DNA of 64,000 bases. It comes from JAAYXS01 sp964550375 (GTDB taxonomy: Bacteria; Planctomycetota; Phycisphaerae; UBA1845; Fen-1342). Numbering within the stretch: the first letter of the stretch is position 1; each line of letters begins with the position of its first letter. The notes under the pieces were generated by a model. That model was not told the DNA's origin and ran no database searches. It saw only the letters and a program-made list of their open reading frames with translations. The stretch is from contig CAZJYX010000003.1 of NCBI GenBank assembly GCA_964550375.1, forward strand, positions 1 through 64,000, given 5' to 3'. The translations under genes and the position numbers were made by a program. Of the stretch, positions 53,068 through 62,232 are shown piece by piece.

Positions 53068-53289
53068 TTACTCGGTGTTGCCTCGCAACGCGGCCCCGCA
53101 GCGCGCACAGTAGCGCGCCCCGGCGGAGTTCTCGTGCCCACAAGCGCGGCAAGGGCCTGGACGGGCCGGCAGGCCGCCGGCGCCGCCCCGCGCGCAGCGC
53201 CGCCGGTTGCCGATCACGACCCACGCCCCTAGCGCCAGCAGCGCGCCCGTGACCAGGAATACAACCAGCGTGGCCGGACCTGTGACCAT
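53068..53289 (-). CDS. small membrane protein with zinc ribbon
   Basis: A 73-residue protein: one membrane helix (about residues 4-29; TLVVFLVTGALLALGAWVVIG), then a cytoplasmic zinc ribbon CRACGHENSAGARYCARCG with two CxxC pairs. GGAG lies nine bases before the ATG. It leads the SPFH operon with 22 bases to the next gene. The zinc-ribbon plus SPFH combination resembles SPFH proteins with fused zinc ribbons elsewhere, so it may be a membrane-anchored partner of the scaffold. Confidence 0.75.
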   Translation of the reverse strand: MVTGPATLVVFLVTGALLALGAWVVIGNRRRCARGGAGGLPARPGPCRACGHENSAGARYCARCGAALRGNTE

Positions 53290-53396
53290 AGCGACACTCT
53301 CCGCGGGTAGCATACCATGCGGGGAGATTGTTGCAGTTAGAAACGCGGGCGTTATGTGGAATGTTCGGCACGGGCGGTGGGCAAAGCCGGCGGCTG

Positions 53397-54614
53397 CTAA
53401 TCCGCCAATTCGAAAGCGGCCTGCACGGCCGCCAGAGCGCGTTCGGCCATCGTCGAGCGCACCAGCACGCTGATTACTATCTCGCTGGTCGATATGTTCT
53501 CGACGTTCACGCCCGCCGCCGCCAGGGCCCCAAACAGCCGGGCCGCCACGCCACTGTGCGACCGCATCCCCAACCCCACCAGGCTGAGGCGGGCCAGCTC
53601 GGTGTCCACCGCCACCTGCGCGCCCGGGCAGCGACTGGCAACCAGCTCGGCCACGGCCTGCCCCTCTCCGGTCGCCTCCCCGGCCACGGTGAACGCGATC
53701 TGCGTCTTGCGGCCGGCGTCGGACACCGTCTGAATGATGTCGTCCACGCTCACGTTCCGGCGGGCAAGCTGCGCGAAGATATCCGCCTCCATGCCGGCCT
53801 CGTTCGGCAGCCCGATCAGCGTGATGCGGCTTACGTCGCGGCGCAGCGTGCAGCCGCGCACGGCGAGGTCTTCCATGCCTGGTGTGGCGTCCATGATCAA
53901 TGTTCCCGGATTGTCAGTGAAACTGCTGCGGACCCGGATGGGTACGCCGTAGCGCTTGCCGAGCTCGACGGCCCGGGCGTGGACGATCCCCGCGCCCAGG
54001 CCGGCCAGTTCCAGCATTTCGTCGTAGCCGATCTGCGCGATCCGCCGGGCGGTCGGCACCAGGCGCGGGTCGATCGTGAACACGCCGTCCACGTCGGTGT
54101 AGATCTCGCACACCTCCGCCCGCATAGCGGCGGCCAGCGCCACCGCCGTCGTGTCGCTGCCGCCGCGGCCGAGCGTCGTGATGTTGAAGTCCGGATCCAC
54201 ACCCTGGAAGCCGGCCGCGATGACGATCTTGCCCTGGTCGAGGAGGCGCCGGATGCGGTCAACGGCGATGGAACGAATGCGTGCCTCGGTGTGTCGGCTG
54301 TCGGTGACCATGCCGATCTGGGCGCCCGTCAGGCTGATCGCGTCATAGCCCGCCTCGTGAATCGCCATGGCTACCAGCGCGATGCTGACCTGCTCACCCG
54401 TGGCGAGCAGCATGTCCATCTCGCGTTTGGAGGGCCGGCGCGTGACCTCGGCCGCCAGTTGCACAAGCCGGTCGGTGGTGTCGCCCATCGCCGAGACGAC
54501 CATGACGACCTGGTGCCCGCCCAGCATGGCCCGCACGGCGCGCCGCGCCGCCAGATGGACACGGTAGGCATCCGCCACGCTCGTTCCGCCGAACTTCTGC
54601 ACAATGACCGGCAC
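53397..54614 (-). CDS. lysC: aspartate kinase
   Basis: A 405-residue aspartokinase phosphorylating L-aspartate, the first step to lysine, threonine and methionine. The kinase domain starts IVQKFGGTSVADA and includes GRGGSDTTAVALAAAM and EIYTDVDGVFTIDPRLV. Two C-terminal ACT domains (about residues 265-400; GMEADIFAQLARRNVSVDDIIQ and GVAARLFGALAAAGVNVENIST) allow feedback control by end products. Length matches the monofunctional LysC of diverse bacteria. Monocistronic; asd is not adjacent. Confidence 0.95.
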   Translation of the reverse strand: MPVIVQKFGGTSVADAYRVHLAARRAVRAMLGGHQVVMVVSAMGDTTDRLVQLAAEVTRRPSKREMDMLLATGEQVSIALVAMAIHEAGYDAISLTGAQIGMVTDSRHTEARIRSIAVDRIRRLLDQGKIVIAAGFQGVDPDFNITTLGRGGSDTTAVALAAAMRAEVCEIYTDVDGVFTIDPRLVPTARRIAQIGYDEMLELAGLGAGIVHARAVELGKRYGVPIRVRSSFTDNPGTLIMDATPGMEDLAVRGCTLRRDVSRITLIGLPNEAGMEADIFAQLARRNVSVDDIIQTVSDAGRKTQIAFTVAGEATGEGQAVAELVASRCPGAQVAVDTELARLSLVGLGMRSHSGVAARLFGALAAAGVNVENISTSEIVISVLVRSTMAERALAAVQAAFELAD

Positions 54615-54689
54615 GTCTCGATCTCGCTGTCCTGCTCCGCACTGTCGCGGCCGGCAGTATACCCGCTTGTCCTCCTGGCGAGCGGCCGC

Positions 54690-55730
54690 TCACAGAATCA
54701 GCATTGCGTCGCCGTAGCTGTAGAACCGGTACCGCTCCGCAATCGCCGCCTGGTAGGCCGCCCGAATCAGCTCCGGGCTCGCCAATGCCATCACCAGCGC
54801 CAACAGCGTGCTGCCCGGCAGATGGAAGTTTGTCACCATGCAGTCCACGTGTCGGAACGCGTAGGGCGGGTAGATAAACAGGTTGGTCCAGCCGCTGGCC
54901 GGCGATTGACCTAAATCGGCCAGCGACTCGAGGACGCGCACGGCCGTCGTGCCGATCGCGATGATCCGGCGGTCGGCGGCCCGCACCTCCCGCAAGGTCT
55001 CCAGGGCCGCCGTGGGGGCCTCGAACCACTCGGCGTGCATGCGGTGCCGGGCGAGTTCGTTCTCGACGATGGGTGCAAACGTGCCCAGGCCCACGTGGAG
55101 TGTGACGTCAGCCCGGCGGACGCCGGCCGCGGTCAGCTCAGCCAACATCGCGGGCGTGAAGTGCAATCCGGCCGTGGGGGCCGCCACCGCGCCCAATTCG
55201 GTGGCGTAAACCGTTTGGTACCGCTCGCGGTCGCTTTCGTCCGGGGCCCCATGACGGCCGGCGGTGTCGGGCCGGATGTATGGCGGCAGCGGCGTCTGGC
55301 CGATCCGGCTCAGCAGGTCGATCGGCGTGACGGGCGGCCGCGGCCGGGTGAGCCACTCACCCCGGTCTGCGCGGTCGCACAACTCCAACTCAGTGTCCGT
55401 CCCTTCGCAGCGCAGGACGGCACCGGGGCGCAGCTTGGCGGATGGCCGCAGCAGCACGTGCCAGAGGTTGTCCTGCTCGCGCAGGAAGAGCGCTTCGACG
55501 CGCCCGCCGGTGGTTCGCCGGCAGAAAAACCGGGCCGGAATGACCCGCGTGTTGTTCAGCACCAGGGCGTCCCCAGGTGCCAGATACGCGCCCAAATCGC
55601 GGAAGTGGCGGTGTTCGATTCGGCCGGTCTTTCGCCAAAGGACCAGCAGCCGGGCGGCGTCGCGCGGTTCGGCCGGACGCTGGGCGATCAACTCGGGCGG
55701 CAGGTTGTACTGGAGCTCGTCGAGTTGCAC
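54690..55730 (-). CDS. queA: S-adenosylmethionine:tRNA ribosyltransferase-isomerase
   Basis: A 346-residue QueA that makes epoxyqueuosine on tRNA from preQ1 and SAM. Signature segments are ELIAQRPAEPRDAARLLVL, LVLNNTRVIPARF, LGQTPLPPYIRP-like GQTPLPPYIRP, YQTVYATELGAVAAPTAGLHFT, DVTLHVGLGTFAPI, MVTNFHLPGSTLLALV and the closing RFYSYGDAMLIL. The GTG at 55730 gives the standard N-terminus (QLDELQYNLPPELIAQ); no upstream ATG keeps the family length. No strong ribosome site is visible. The tgt gene is not adjacent. Confidence 0.93.
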   Translation of the reverse strand: MQLDELQYNLPPELIAQRPAEPRDAARLLVLWRKTGRIEHRHFRDLGAYLAPGDALVLNNTRVIPARFFCRRTTGGRVEALFLREQDNLWHVLLRPSAKLRPGAVLRCEGTDTELELCDRADRGEWLTRPRPPVTPIDLLSRIGQTPLPPYIRPDTAGRHGAPDESDRERYQTVYATELGAVAAPTAGLHFTPAMLAELTAAGVRRADVTLHVGLGTFAPIVENELARHRMHAEWFEAPTAALETLREVRAADRRIIAIGTTAVRVLESLADLGQSPASGWTNLFIYPPYAFRHVDCMVTNFHLPGSTLLALVMALASPELIRAAYQAAIAERYRFYSYGDAMLIL

Positions 55731-55911
55731 TGCGGCCGCACCACGCCCCGTACAAAGGTCTACGAGATAACCTGGGTTCGCCAGGCCGCGTCGGGCGCGC
55801 GCATTCGGGTTGCGACCCGCGCGTGCCGGCGCCCGGCCGGTCCGGAATCCGTAGTAGAATAGGGGGCCCCTGTGCGGGGTGCCAGTCGAAGCGCGGCGGC
55901 GAGGGTGTCGA

Positions 55912-57030
55912 ATGGGAGAACCGCCGGACGTCATTGTGCGTGGCCGTTGCGAGTGCGGTCGGCGTTATCGTGTTCGCAACGCGCGCGCGGGCGCGACCGT
56001 GCCTTGCCCGCAGTGCGGTCGGCCGATCAAGATCACCGCGGCCGACCTACGGGCCGCCAGCGACGCTGAATTGCAGCCGATCGAGTTGGACGTGCCGGGG
56101 GCCGCGGAGGCCATCCCGGTCGATGATGACACGCTTCGGCCGGCCGCGCCCGGCAGTCGGCCCGGCCTGACCGGTCGGCAGATATGGGTTCATGATGAGG
56201 CGCTGGCGGCTGACGCGCTATTCGGGGGTGCACTCTCCCGGGTCGGGCAGGTTCGCGACGCGGAGGCTGGTCGCACCCCGCGCGTGGTCGCCGCTCGCCC
56301 CATTCCAAACACACGGGCCCTGGTCCGCGAACTGCTGGCCGCCCCATACCTGCGCGGCAGCCTGGGCGACCTGGTGATACTGCTGGCCAATGTCCTCTTG
56401 TGCGTGGGGCCGGGGATTGGCGGGCGGCTGGTCGCCGAGCAACTGTCGGAACCGCTGTCCGGCGTGGTTGCCGCGACGTTCACAGGCTACATGGTGGTGT
56501 TTGCGGCCCACTTCATGTGGCGCACGCTGTGCCGGACGGCGCATGGGCAGAACGCCGTCCCGCTGCTCGATTTCCCGATGGGTCGCTGGAGCGAGCCGAT
56601 AGTAGCGCCGCTCTACCTGGCTTGGGCGACGGTGGTGTGTGCAGTGCCGGCGGTGGCGGTCTGGTACTTCGTGCCGCTGGCGCTCGGGCTGCGGACGGCT
56701 CTGACCGTGGCCGTGGGTCTAACTTGCTCGCTGGCCTGGCCGGCGGTGGCCATCGCGGTCGGCTGCGGCAGTGGCACAGGTAGGTCGGCGGTGAGCGGGC
56801 GGGACAGTCTGCGTGCGTTCGGTCCGGCGTACTACCTGGCCTGGGGTGAGATTCTGGTCCTCACCGGCACCCTGCTGGGGGTCATCATGTTGGCGGAAGG
56901 GCTCCCGGCGACCTGGGCGGCCAGGCAATTGGCGCGCCCGGTGGTAGAATGGACCGCCGTCCTGTACATCGGCCACGTCATCTTCCGGATACTCGGGCTG
57001 CTGGCCCGGCGCGTGCCGCGGGTTCTGTAG
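55912..57030 (+). CDS. zinc-ribbon polytopic membrane protein
   Basis: A 372-residue protein. The N-terminus has a zinc ribbon (VRGRCECGRRYRVRNARAGATVPCPQCGRPI, four cysteines in two pairs, about residues 11-37) of the kind attached to many planctomycete membrane proteins. A soluble linker (40-155) follows, then about six membrane helices (160-365) with a Yip1/DUF-like look. GAGGG lies seven bases before the ATG. No catalytic residues stand out, so a sensor, transport or scaffold role cannot be distinguished. Confidence 0.7.
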   Translation: MGEPPDVIVRGRCECGRRYRVRNARAGATVPCPQCGRPIKITAADLRAASDAELQPIELDVPGAAEAIPVDDDTLRPAAPGSRPGLTGRQIWVHDEALAADALFGGALSRVGQVRDAEAGRTPRVVAARPIPNTRALVRELLAAPYLRGSLGDLVILLANVLLCVGPGIGGRLVAEQLSEPLSGVVAATFTGYMVVFAAHFMWRTLCRTAHGQNAVPLLDFPMGRWSEPIVAPLYLAWATVVCAVPAVAVWYFVPLALGLRTALTVAVGLTCSLAWPAVAIAVGCGSGTGRSAVSGRDSLRAFGPAYYLAWGEILVLTGTLLGVIMLAEGLPATWAARQLARPVVEWTAVLYIGHVIFRILGLLARRVPRVL

Positions 57031-57136
57031 TACCGAAACGGTGGGGCACGGGGGTGGGCCGGCCGGCTGGACGCCCCACCGGCATCACCGTTTATCGCCC
57101 GCGCGAAGTGGCCGGCCGGTGAGAACGCAAGTCTTC

Positions 57137-57164
57137 TTGTCAGAATGTCGATGCACGTTATACT
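57137..57164 (+). promoter_or_regulatory. promoter of the alanine-racemase-like gene
   Basis: TTGTCA (57137-57142) and TATACT (57159-57164) are separated by 16 bases, each with five of six consensus matches. The gene start follows 42 bases later with AGGAGG in front. This is among the clearer sigma70-type promoters in the window. Confidence 0.6.
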
Positions 57165-57206
57165 CGGCCGATGAGCTCTCCGTGCGGACAAGGAGGTCTG
57201 CGGGCG

Positions 57207-58175
57207 ATGAACATGCGTAGTCGTCACGTCCATGTCGCTGTGAACCTTGATCGAGTGCGCGCTGCGGCTGAGGCCATCCGGCAGACTACCGGTGTGCGCC
57301 TGGTCGCGGTGGTGAAATCCGACGCATACGGTCTGGGCGCCGTGGAAGTAGCGGCGGCCCTGGCTGATGTAGCCGACGAGTTCGCCTACTTTGACCTGAA
57401 GGAAGCCCGGGAGGTTGGTCGCCCGGGTGTGGTTCTCGGTCCCGCGGAAGGCGAGCCGGCCGAGTACCGCGAGCTGAACCTACGGCCCACCGTCACGAAC
57501 CTCCAGGAAGCCGAACGCTACGCCGGCCTGGTCGTCGCGGTCGACGTCGACACGGGGATGCAACGTTTCGGGTGTGCCCCGGAGGACCTGGCCACGCTGC
57601 TGAAGCATTGCCACGCCGAGGATATCTACACGCACGCCGTGCAGCGGCCGGCCGCCCTGATGCTGCGCGACGTCTGCCGTAACACGTCGCAGTGGCTGCA
57701 CGCGGCCGCGACCGCCTTGCTCGACTGCCCGGAGACCTGGCTCGACGGCGTCCGGCCGGGGCTGGGCCTGTACCGCGGCGCCGTCCGCGTGGCCGGACGG
57801 CTGCACTCGGTCCGGCGCACTGTCGGCGGTGTTGGCTATACGAACTTCGAATGTTCGCACGTTGGCATCATCCTGGCCGGCTACTTCAACCATGTGCGGC
57901 CCGGCCCGGTCGTCATCAACGGCCGGCGACAGCGCATCCTCGAAGTCGGCATGAATACTTCCTTCGTCTCGGTTGATCCGTCCGATGCGGCGGGGGACGA
58001 AGTCGTGCTGCTCGGCGATGGGCTCACTGAAGCCGAATTGGCCGCGCATTTCGGCTGCCGCGAGCATGAGATCCTGTGCCGCTACTGCGCGATGGGCCAG
58101 CGGGTCTATCAGCGGGTCCCGGCTGCCGCCGTGGCCGCGCCGCCGATGCGTGCGGTCGGTTCGGAGAGTCGGTAG
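57207..58175 (+). CDS. alr: short alanine-racemase-like PLP enzyme
   Basis: A 322-residue fold-type III PLP protein. The PLP lysine is in VAVVKSDAYGLGA (about residue 36), with VDVDTGMQRFG, LDGVRPGLGLY and a likely catalytic Tyr in GGVGYTNF. It is shorter than typical Alr (about 360-390); the barrel is trimmed around residues 140-185, and the usual CMD phosphate/substrate triplet reads GMNT. It therefore could act on another amino acid or be weakly active. AGGAGG ten bases before the ATG supports the start. No ddl or murein gene is adjacent. Confidence 0.7.
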   Translation: MNMRSRHVHVAVNLDRVRAAAEAIRQTTGVRLVAVVKSDAYGLGAVEVAAALADVADEFAYFDLKEAREVGRPGVVLGPAEGEPAEYRELNLRPTVTNLQEAERYAGLVVAVDVDTGMQRFGCAPEDLATLLKHCHAEDIYTHAVQRPAALMLRDVCRNTSQWLHAAATALLDCPETWLDGVRPGLGLYRGAVRVAGRLHSVRRTVGGVGYTNFECSHVGIILAGYFNHVRPGPVVINGRRQRILEVGMNTSFVSVDPSDAAGDEVVLLGDGLTEAELAAHFGCREHEILCRYCAMGQRVYQRVPAAAVAAPPMRAVGSESR

Positions 58176-58318
58176 GAGTCATAGCGGTCTGGGGGTTAGG
58201 TGTCCGTCTGGGGGCGTCATTGCTGACTCTTGGAGTCGGAAACCGGCACATGGTCGGCGCGCTCGGCAGGTCGTAGTTATCGGCCGCCCGGCGGATCGCG
58301 GGCCGCGATTCCGGGGGC

Positions 58319-58350
58319 GGTATCGAGTTTGCATAACACTACACCGATAT
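58319..58350 (+). promoter_or_regulatory. candidate sigma54/sigma28 promoter of fliD-fliS
   Basis: GG (58319-58320) and GC (58331-58332) are exactly ten bases apart with TTGCA at the second element, fitting a sigma54 -24/-12 site. Overlapping it, GAGTTT (58325-58330) and ACCGATAT (58343-58350) are near the sigma28 consensus, although the gap is one base long. Either class is usual for flagellar genes. The fliD ATG is about 60 bases downstream. Confidence 0.4.
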
Positions 58351-58411
58351 CGCGGATGACGGTGCGCTACTGCGCGCGCCGGGCACCCGCGCGTAGCCCA
58401 GGAGCAACGCC

Positions 58412-61400
58412 ATGGCGACGATAACTAGCGGTGTGGGGCTGTTTTCCGGCTTGGATTACGCTTCGCTGGTTGATCAGCTCATGCTGATCGAGGCCCGGCC
58501 GCGCGATCAGATCCTCGAGCGGGTAAGCACAATCGACGCGCAACGTACTGCATTTACGGAAATTTCTGCGCGTCTGACGGCCATACTGTCGCGCTTCACG
58601 ACGCTGGCCCGGGTCAGTACTTTCAAGCAAACCGTCGGCACCACATCGAATCCGAGTGTGCTCTCGGTTAGCACGACGACCAGTGCCTTGCCGGGTTCAT
58701 ACAGTTTCACTGTCCGCAGTCTGGCCACGACACACCAGGTGGTCAGCCGCGGGTTCACCAGCGCCCAGGCCAGCTTGTCGGCGGGAACGGTGACGCTGGA
58801 ATCCGCCGCGGCCAAGGTTGACCGCCAGACGCTGTTGGAGGAGCTGAACGGCTACACGGGGGTGCAGCGCGGCAGCTTCAAGATCATCGACGGTGAGGGC
58901 CAGGAAGCCACGATCTCGATCAATGACGCCCAGACGCTGGCAGACGTCATCGACCGCATAAACGGCGCGGGCATCGGCGTGCGGGCGGAGCTGTCCGGCG
59001 AGGGCATCACGCTCCAGGACACGACCGGCGGGAGCATGGGGCTGCGTGTGCGGGAGGTGAACGACGGCCGCGTGGCCGCCGACCTGGGATTCGCGCCGGG
59101 AAACACGTACTCGGCCGGCGGGAGTCTGGAGGGCTCTGCGCTGATGTACCTGGCGGGCACGACGCCGACGGCGGCCCTCAACGACGGCCTGGGCATTCGG
59201 CGGGCGTCGGCCGGCGTCGATTTCGAGATTCAGTCCAGCAGTATGTTCAGCGTGAAAGTGAGGCTGAGCGAGATCATCACCGATACGACCCGGCTCGAAC
59301 GTCTTAATCACGCCACGGGCGTGGAGTTGGGGCGCATTCGCATCACCACCAACGATGGCCAGGCCACCGAAGTTGACCTGTCGGGAGCCCAGACCATCGG
59401 CGACGTCCGCAACGCCATTCAGGGGGCCGTTAGCGGCGTGACCGTTGTGATGGCCGGCAACCGGCTGACGGTAACTGACAGCACGACGCCGACGGGGGAG
59501 GCCGAGGGGGTCGGCCTGACGATCGAGGATGTGGAAGGCCACGCTGCCCGGGACCTAGGCATACTGGGCACCAGCACAGGCACGAAGATCGACGGTCGCA
59601 GCGTCCTGCTGGTGGACACGCTGGCCGATGTGCTGGCCGCGATCAACTATGGCGACGGCAACCAGTACGACGTCGATGGCAATCCGCTGATCGAGGCCCG
59701 CATCGACCCGACCAGCCGGCGTCTGATCATTCAGGACCATTCCGAGGGCTCGTTCAAGACGATCATCTCCGCCGGCAGCACGGCTTCGCAGGCGCTGACC
59801 GACCTGGGCTTTGCCGTTGGCGAATACGGCTTTGTCGGTGAGGGGGCCGAGATAACCGGCGAGCGCATCATCGGCGGCCTGGATACGGTCCTGCTCAGCA
59901 CGCTCAACGGCGGCCAGGGCTTTTCCGGCGGCACGATCAACATCACCGCTAACGGCGCCAGCGTGGACGTGGACCTGTCCGGGGCCCAGACGCTGCGGGA
60001 TGTTATCGAGCTGATCAACGCGGCTTCCTCCGCCGCCGGCCTGCAAATCGAGGCCGGCCACGACGGCACGGGCACGCGGCTGCAGATCACGAACCTGCTG
60101 GACGATGGCAGCCAGATCAGCGTCTCGGACGTGGGTGGGAACTTTGCCGAATCGCTCGGTCTGACCGGGACCGGCACGCGTCTGCAGAGCGACAACCTGC
60201 AGCGCCAGTACGTCTCCGAGAACACGCGGCTGGAGGACCTGCGGCAGGGGCGCGGCGTGGCGCTGGGCAAGTTCCGCATCACGGACGCGTCCGGCGGCAT
60301 CGGCTACGTTGACCTCCGGACCGAGAACGCCAAGACGCTCCAGGACGTGATCGACGCCATCAACCGCCTGGCCACCGTGAACGTCGAGGCCCGCATCAAC
60401 GATACCGGCGACGGTCTGGTGCTGATCGACAATTCCGGCGGCGACGGCCGGCTCAAGGTCACGGATGAAAGCGGCACCACCGCTCGCGACCTGAACATCC
60501 TGGGCGAGGCCGAGGCGGGCACGACGCAGATCGACGGCTCGTTCGAGTTCCGGCTCGAGGTCAACGCCGGTGACACCGTTTCCGACCTGGTGGCGCGCAT
60601 CAACAACACCGGTTTGGCATCCGCCAGCCTGATCAACGACGGTTCGGCCGCGGCGCCGTACCGGCTGAACCTGCAGTCGCTGGTGTCCGGCACGGTCGGC
60701 GAGCTGATCGTCGATGGCGGCGCGACCGACCTGGGTTTCGGGACGCTCACGCGGGCGCAGGATGCGAGCGTCATGCTGGGCGGGTCCCTGGGCGGCGGTC
60801 TGCTCCTTACGAGTTCGACGAACACGCTGACCGACGTGGTCGATGGCGTGAGCATCACGCTGACGGGCGTCAGCGATGAGCCGGTGGACGTCACCATCGC
60901 GCGCGACGTGGACCAGTTGGTGGCGGCCATGGCCGGCCTGGTCAGCGATTACAACAGCGCGATCTCGCGCATTAGTACCTTGGACAGCTACGACCCGGAT
61001 ACGGAGACCAAGGGCATCCTGTTTGCTGACAGTACGGTCCGGACGCTTGAGTCACGGCTGCGGCGGGCGTTGTCCGGCACGGTGTCAGGCGGCACTCAGA
61101 GCACGTTCACCCGGTTGTCGCAACTGGGGGTGAAGTTCGGCTCGGGCGGGAAGCTCGAGTTCGACGAGGCGGCGTTTCGGGCGGCGTTCGAAGAGCATCC
61201 CGAGGAGGTCAAGCAGTTCTTCGCGGACGCTGAGACCGGGCTGGCCGTGCGGCTCAAGGACGAGTTTCAGCGCATGACCGAGACCGGCGGGCTCATCCAG
61301 CGGCGGGACAGCGCGCTCCTTAAGCAGAAGGAGCTGCTCAATGAGCGCGTCAGCCGGCTGAACGACTTGTTGACCCGGAAGCGTGAGCGGCTGCTGCAGC

Positions 61401-61492
61401 AGTTCTACGCCATGGAGAAGGCCCTGGGACAGCTTCAGAATCAGCAGAGTGCCCTCCAGAGCATCGCTCCGCTCACGACGAGCAGCGGTTGA
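58412..61492 (+). CDS. fliD: flagellar hook-associated protein 2 (filament cap), extended
   Basis: A 1,026-residue FliD that caps the flagellar filament and folds incoming flagellin. The N-terminal family domain (SGLDYASLVDQLMLIEARPR) and the C-terminal FliD domain (about residues 830-1020; DYNSAISRISTLDSYDPDTE, LGVKFGSGGKLEFDEAAFR and a final coiled coil) are intact. Between them lie about six repeats of roughly 90 residues of the flagellin-IN type, marked by (S/N)AQTLxDVxxxIN and ending (A)RDLG(I/F); E. coli FliD is about half this length. The repeats would make a thick or decorated cap. fliS follows 112 bases downstream. Confidence 0.9.
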   Translation: MATITSGVGLFSGLDYASLVDQLMLIEARPRDQILERVSTIDAQRTAFTEISARLTAILSRFTTLARVSTFKQTVGTTSNPSVLSVSTTTSALPGSYSFTVRSLATTHQVVSRGFTSAQASLSAGTVTLESAAAKVDRQTLLEELNGYTGVQRGSFKIIDGEGQEATISINDAQTLADVIDRINGAGIGVRAELSGEGITLQDTTGGSMGLRVREVNDGRVAADLGFAPGNTYSAGGSLEGSALMYLAGTTPTAALNDGLGIRRASAGVDFEIQSSSMFSVKVRLSEIITDTTRLERLNHATGVELGRIRITTNDGQATEVDLSGAQTIGDVRNAIQGAVSGVTVVMAGNRLTVTDSTTPTGEAEGVGLTIEDVEGHAARDLGILGTSTGTKIDGRSVLLVDTLADVLAAINYGDGNQYDVDGNPLIEARIDPTSRRLIIQDHSEGSFKTIISAGSTASQALTDLGFAVGEYGFVGEGAEITGERIIGGLDTVLLSTLNGGQGFSGGTINITANGASVDVDLSGAQTLRDVIELINAASSAAGLQIEAGHDGTGTRLQITNLLDDGSQISVSDVGGNFAESLGLTGTGTRLQSDNLQRQYVSENTRLEDLRQGRGVALGKFRITDASGGIGYVDLRTENAKTLQDVIDAINRLATVNVEARINDTGDGLVLIDNSGGDGRLKVTDESGTTARDLNILGEAEAGTTQIDGSFEFRLEVNAGDTVSDLVARINNTGLASASLINDGSAAAPYRLNLQSLVSGTVGELIVDGGATDLGFGTLTRAQDASVMLGGSLGGGLLLTSSTNTLTDVVDGVSITLTGVSDEPVDVTIARDVDQLVAAMAGLVSDYNSAISRISTLDSYDPDTETKGILFADSTVRTLESRLRRALSGTVSGGTQSTFTRLSQLGVKFGSGGKLEFDEAAFRAAFEEHPEEVKQFFADAETGLAVRLKDEFQRMTETGGLIQRRDSALLKQKELLNERVSRLNDLLTRKRERLLQQFYAMEKALGQLQNQQSALQSIAPLTTSSG

Positions 61493-61604
61493 TGGGGCGG
61501 GTGTCTGCCCGTTGTCGGGCTCGGCGTGCTGCGGCGGAACCGGCGCCGGCTCGCCAGGAGCGGGCCGGCTAAATGACCCCCGCGCCTCAACCGATACAGC
61601 GGAC

Positions 61605-62072
61605 ATGAGCTACGGACCTGACGCATCGAAGGAGTACCTGCGGAGCGCGGTGCTGACCGCGAGCCCCGAGCAGTTGCAGCTCATGCTGCTGGACGGCGCT
61701 ATTCGCTTCACCACCCGCGGCCTGGAGGCGCTGCGCCAGAACCAGCTCGAGGCCATGTTCAACGCCATGGATCGCGCCCAGCGCATTGCCCTGGAGTTGG
61801 GCAACGGTCTGCGCCGCGAGGCCAATCCGCAGTTGTTCGACCAGATGGTGGCCGTGTACGACTTCGTATTCAGGCGGCTGGTCGACGCCACCATGCAGCG
61901 TGACGTACAGGCGGCCGAGGAGGCCCTGAAGATCCTGCGGCACCAGCGCGAGACCTGGGCCATCCTGGCCGAGAAGGTGAAGCAGCATCCCCAGCCGGAA
62001 GCGGCCGGCAAGGCGCGACCGGGCGAGGTGGGGGGGGAGGTCGAGGAGTCGCGCTTCGTGGCGGAGGGTTGA
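61605..62072 (+). CDS. fliS: flagellin export chaperone FliS
   Basis: A 155-residue helical chaperone that binds the C-terminus of flagellin and prevents early polymerisation. The family signature is YLRSAVLTASPEQLQLMLLDGAIRF at the N-terminus, then four helices (MDRAQRIALELGNGL, FVFRRLVDATMQRD and AEEALKILRHQRETWAILAEK) and a Gly-rich tail beyond the usual length. It stands directly after fliD, the common order. Flagellin itself is not in the window. Confidence 0.9.
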   Translation: MSYGPDASKEYLRSAVLTASPEQLQLMLLDGAIRFTTRGLEALRQNQLEAMFNAMDRAQRIALELGNGLRREANPQLFDQMVAVYDFVFRRLVDATMQRDVQAAEEALKILRHQRETWAILAEKVKQHPQPEAAGKARPGEVGGEVEESRFVAEG

Positions 62073-62093
62073 CGGGCCGCCCCGGTTGCAGCC

Positions 62094-62109
62094 GCGGGCT
62101 TGAGCCCGC
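62094..62109. repeat. short inverted repeat after fliS
   Basis: GCGGGC and GCCCGC enclose a TTGA loop (62094-62109), 22 bases after the fliS stop. The stem is extendable by a few weaker pairs and no T-run follows. It may act as a Rho-assisted terminator or RNA-stabilising element for the fliD-fliS message. Confidence 0.4.
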
Positions 62110-62159
62110 TGGCCGCCGCGCATTTCACCCGCCGCATGCCGATATTATCGCCCGCTCAC

Positions 62160-62188
62160 TCGACACAATCGCGATGCTTGGCTATATT
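62160..62188 (+). promoter_or_regulatory. promoter of the Gfo/Idh/MocA gene
   Basis: TCGACA (62160-62165) and TATATT (62183-62188) are 17 bases apart, each with five of six consensus matches. The gene start at 62233 lies 45 bases downstream. This separates the oxidoreductase gene from the flagellar unit. Confidence 0.6.
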
Positions 62189-62232
62189 CCCGCCCCAAGG
62201 AGCGCGGCAGAAACCGGTCAAGAGGGTGTCGC

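Noticed and set aside
53328..54914. 528-codon open frame on the plus strand
   Set aside because: It is antisense to lysC and the queA end; the translation has no recognisable motif.
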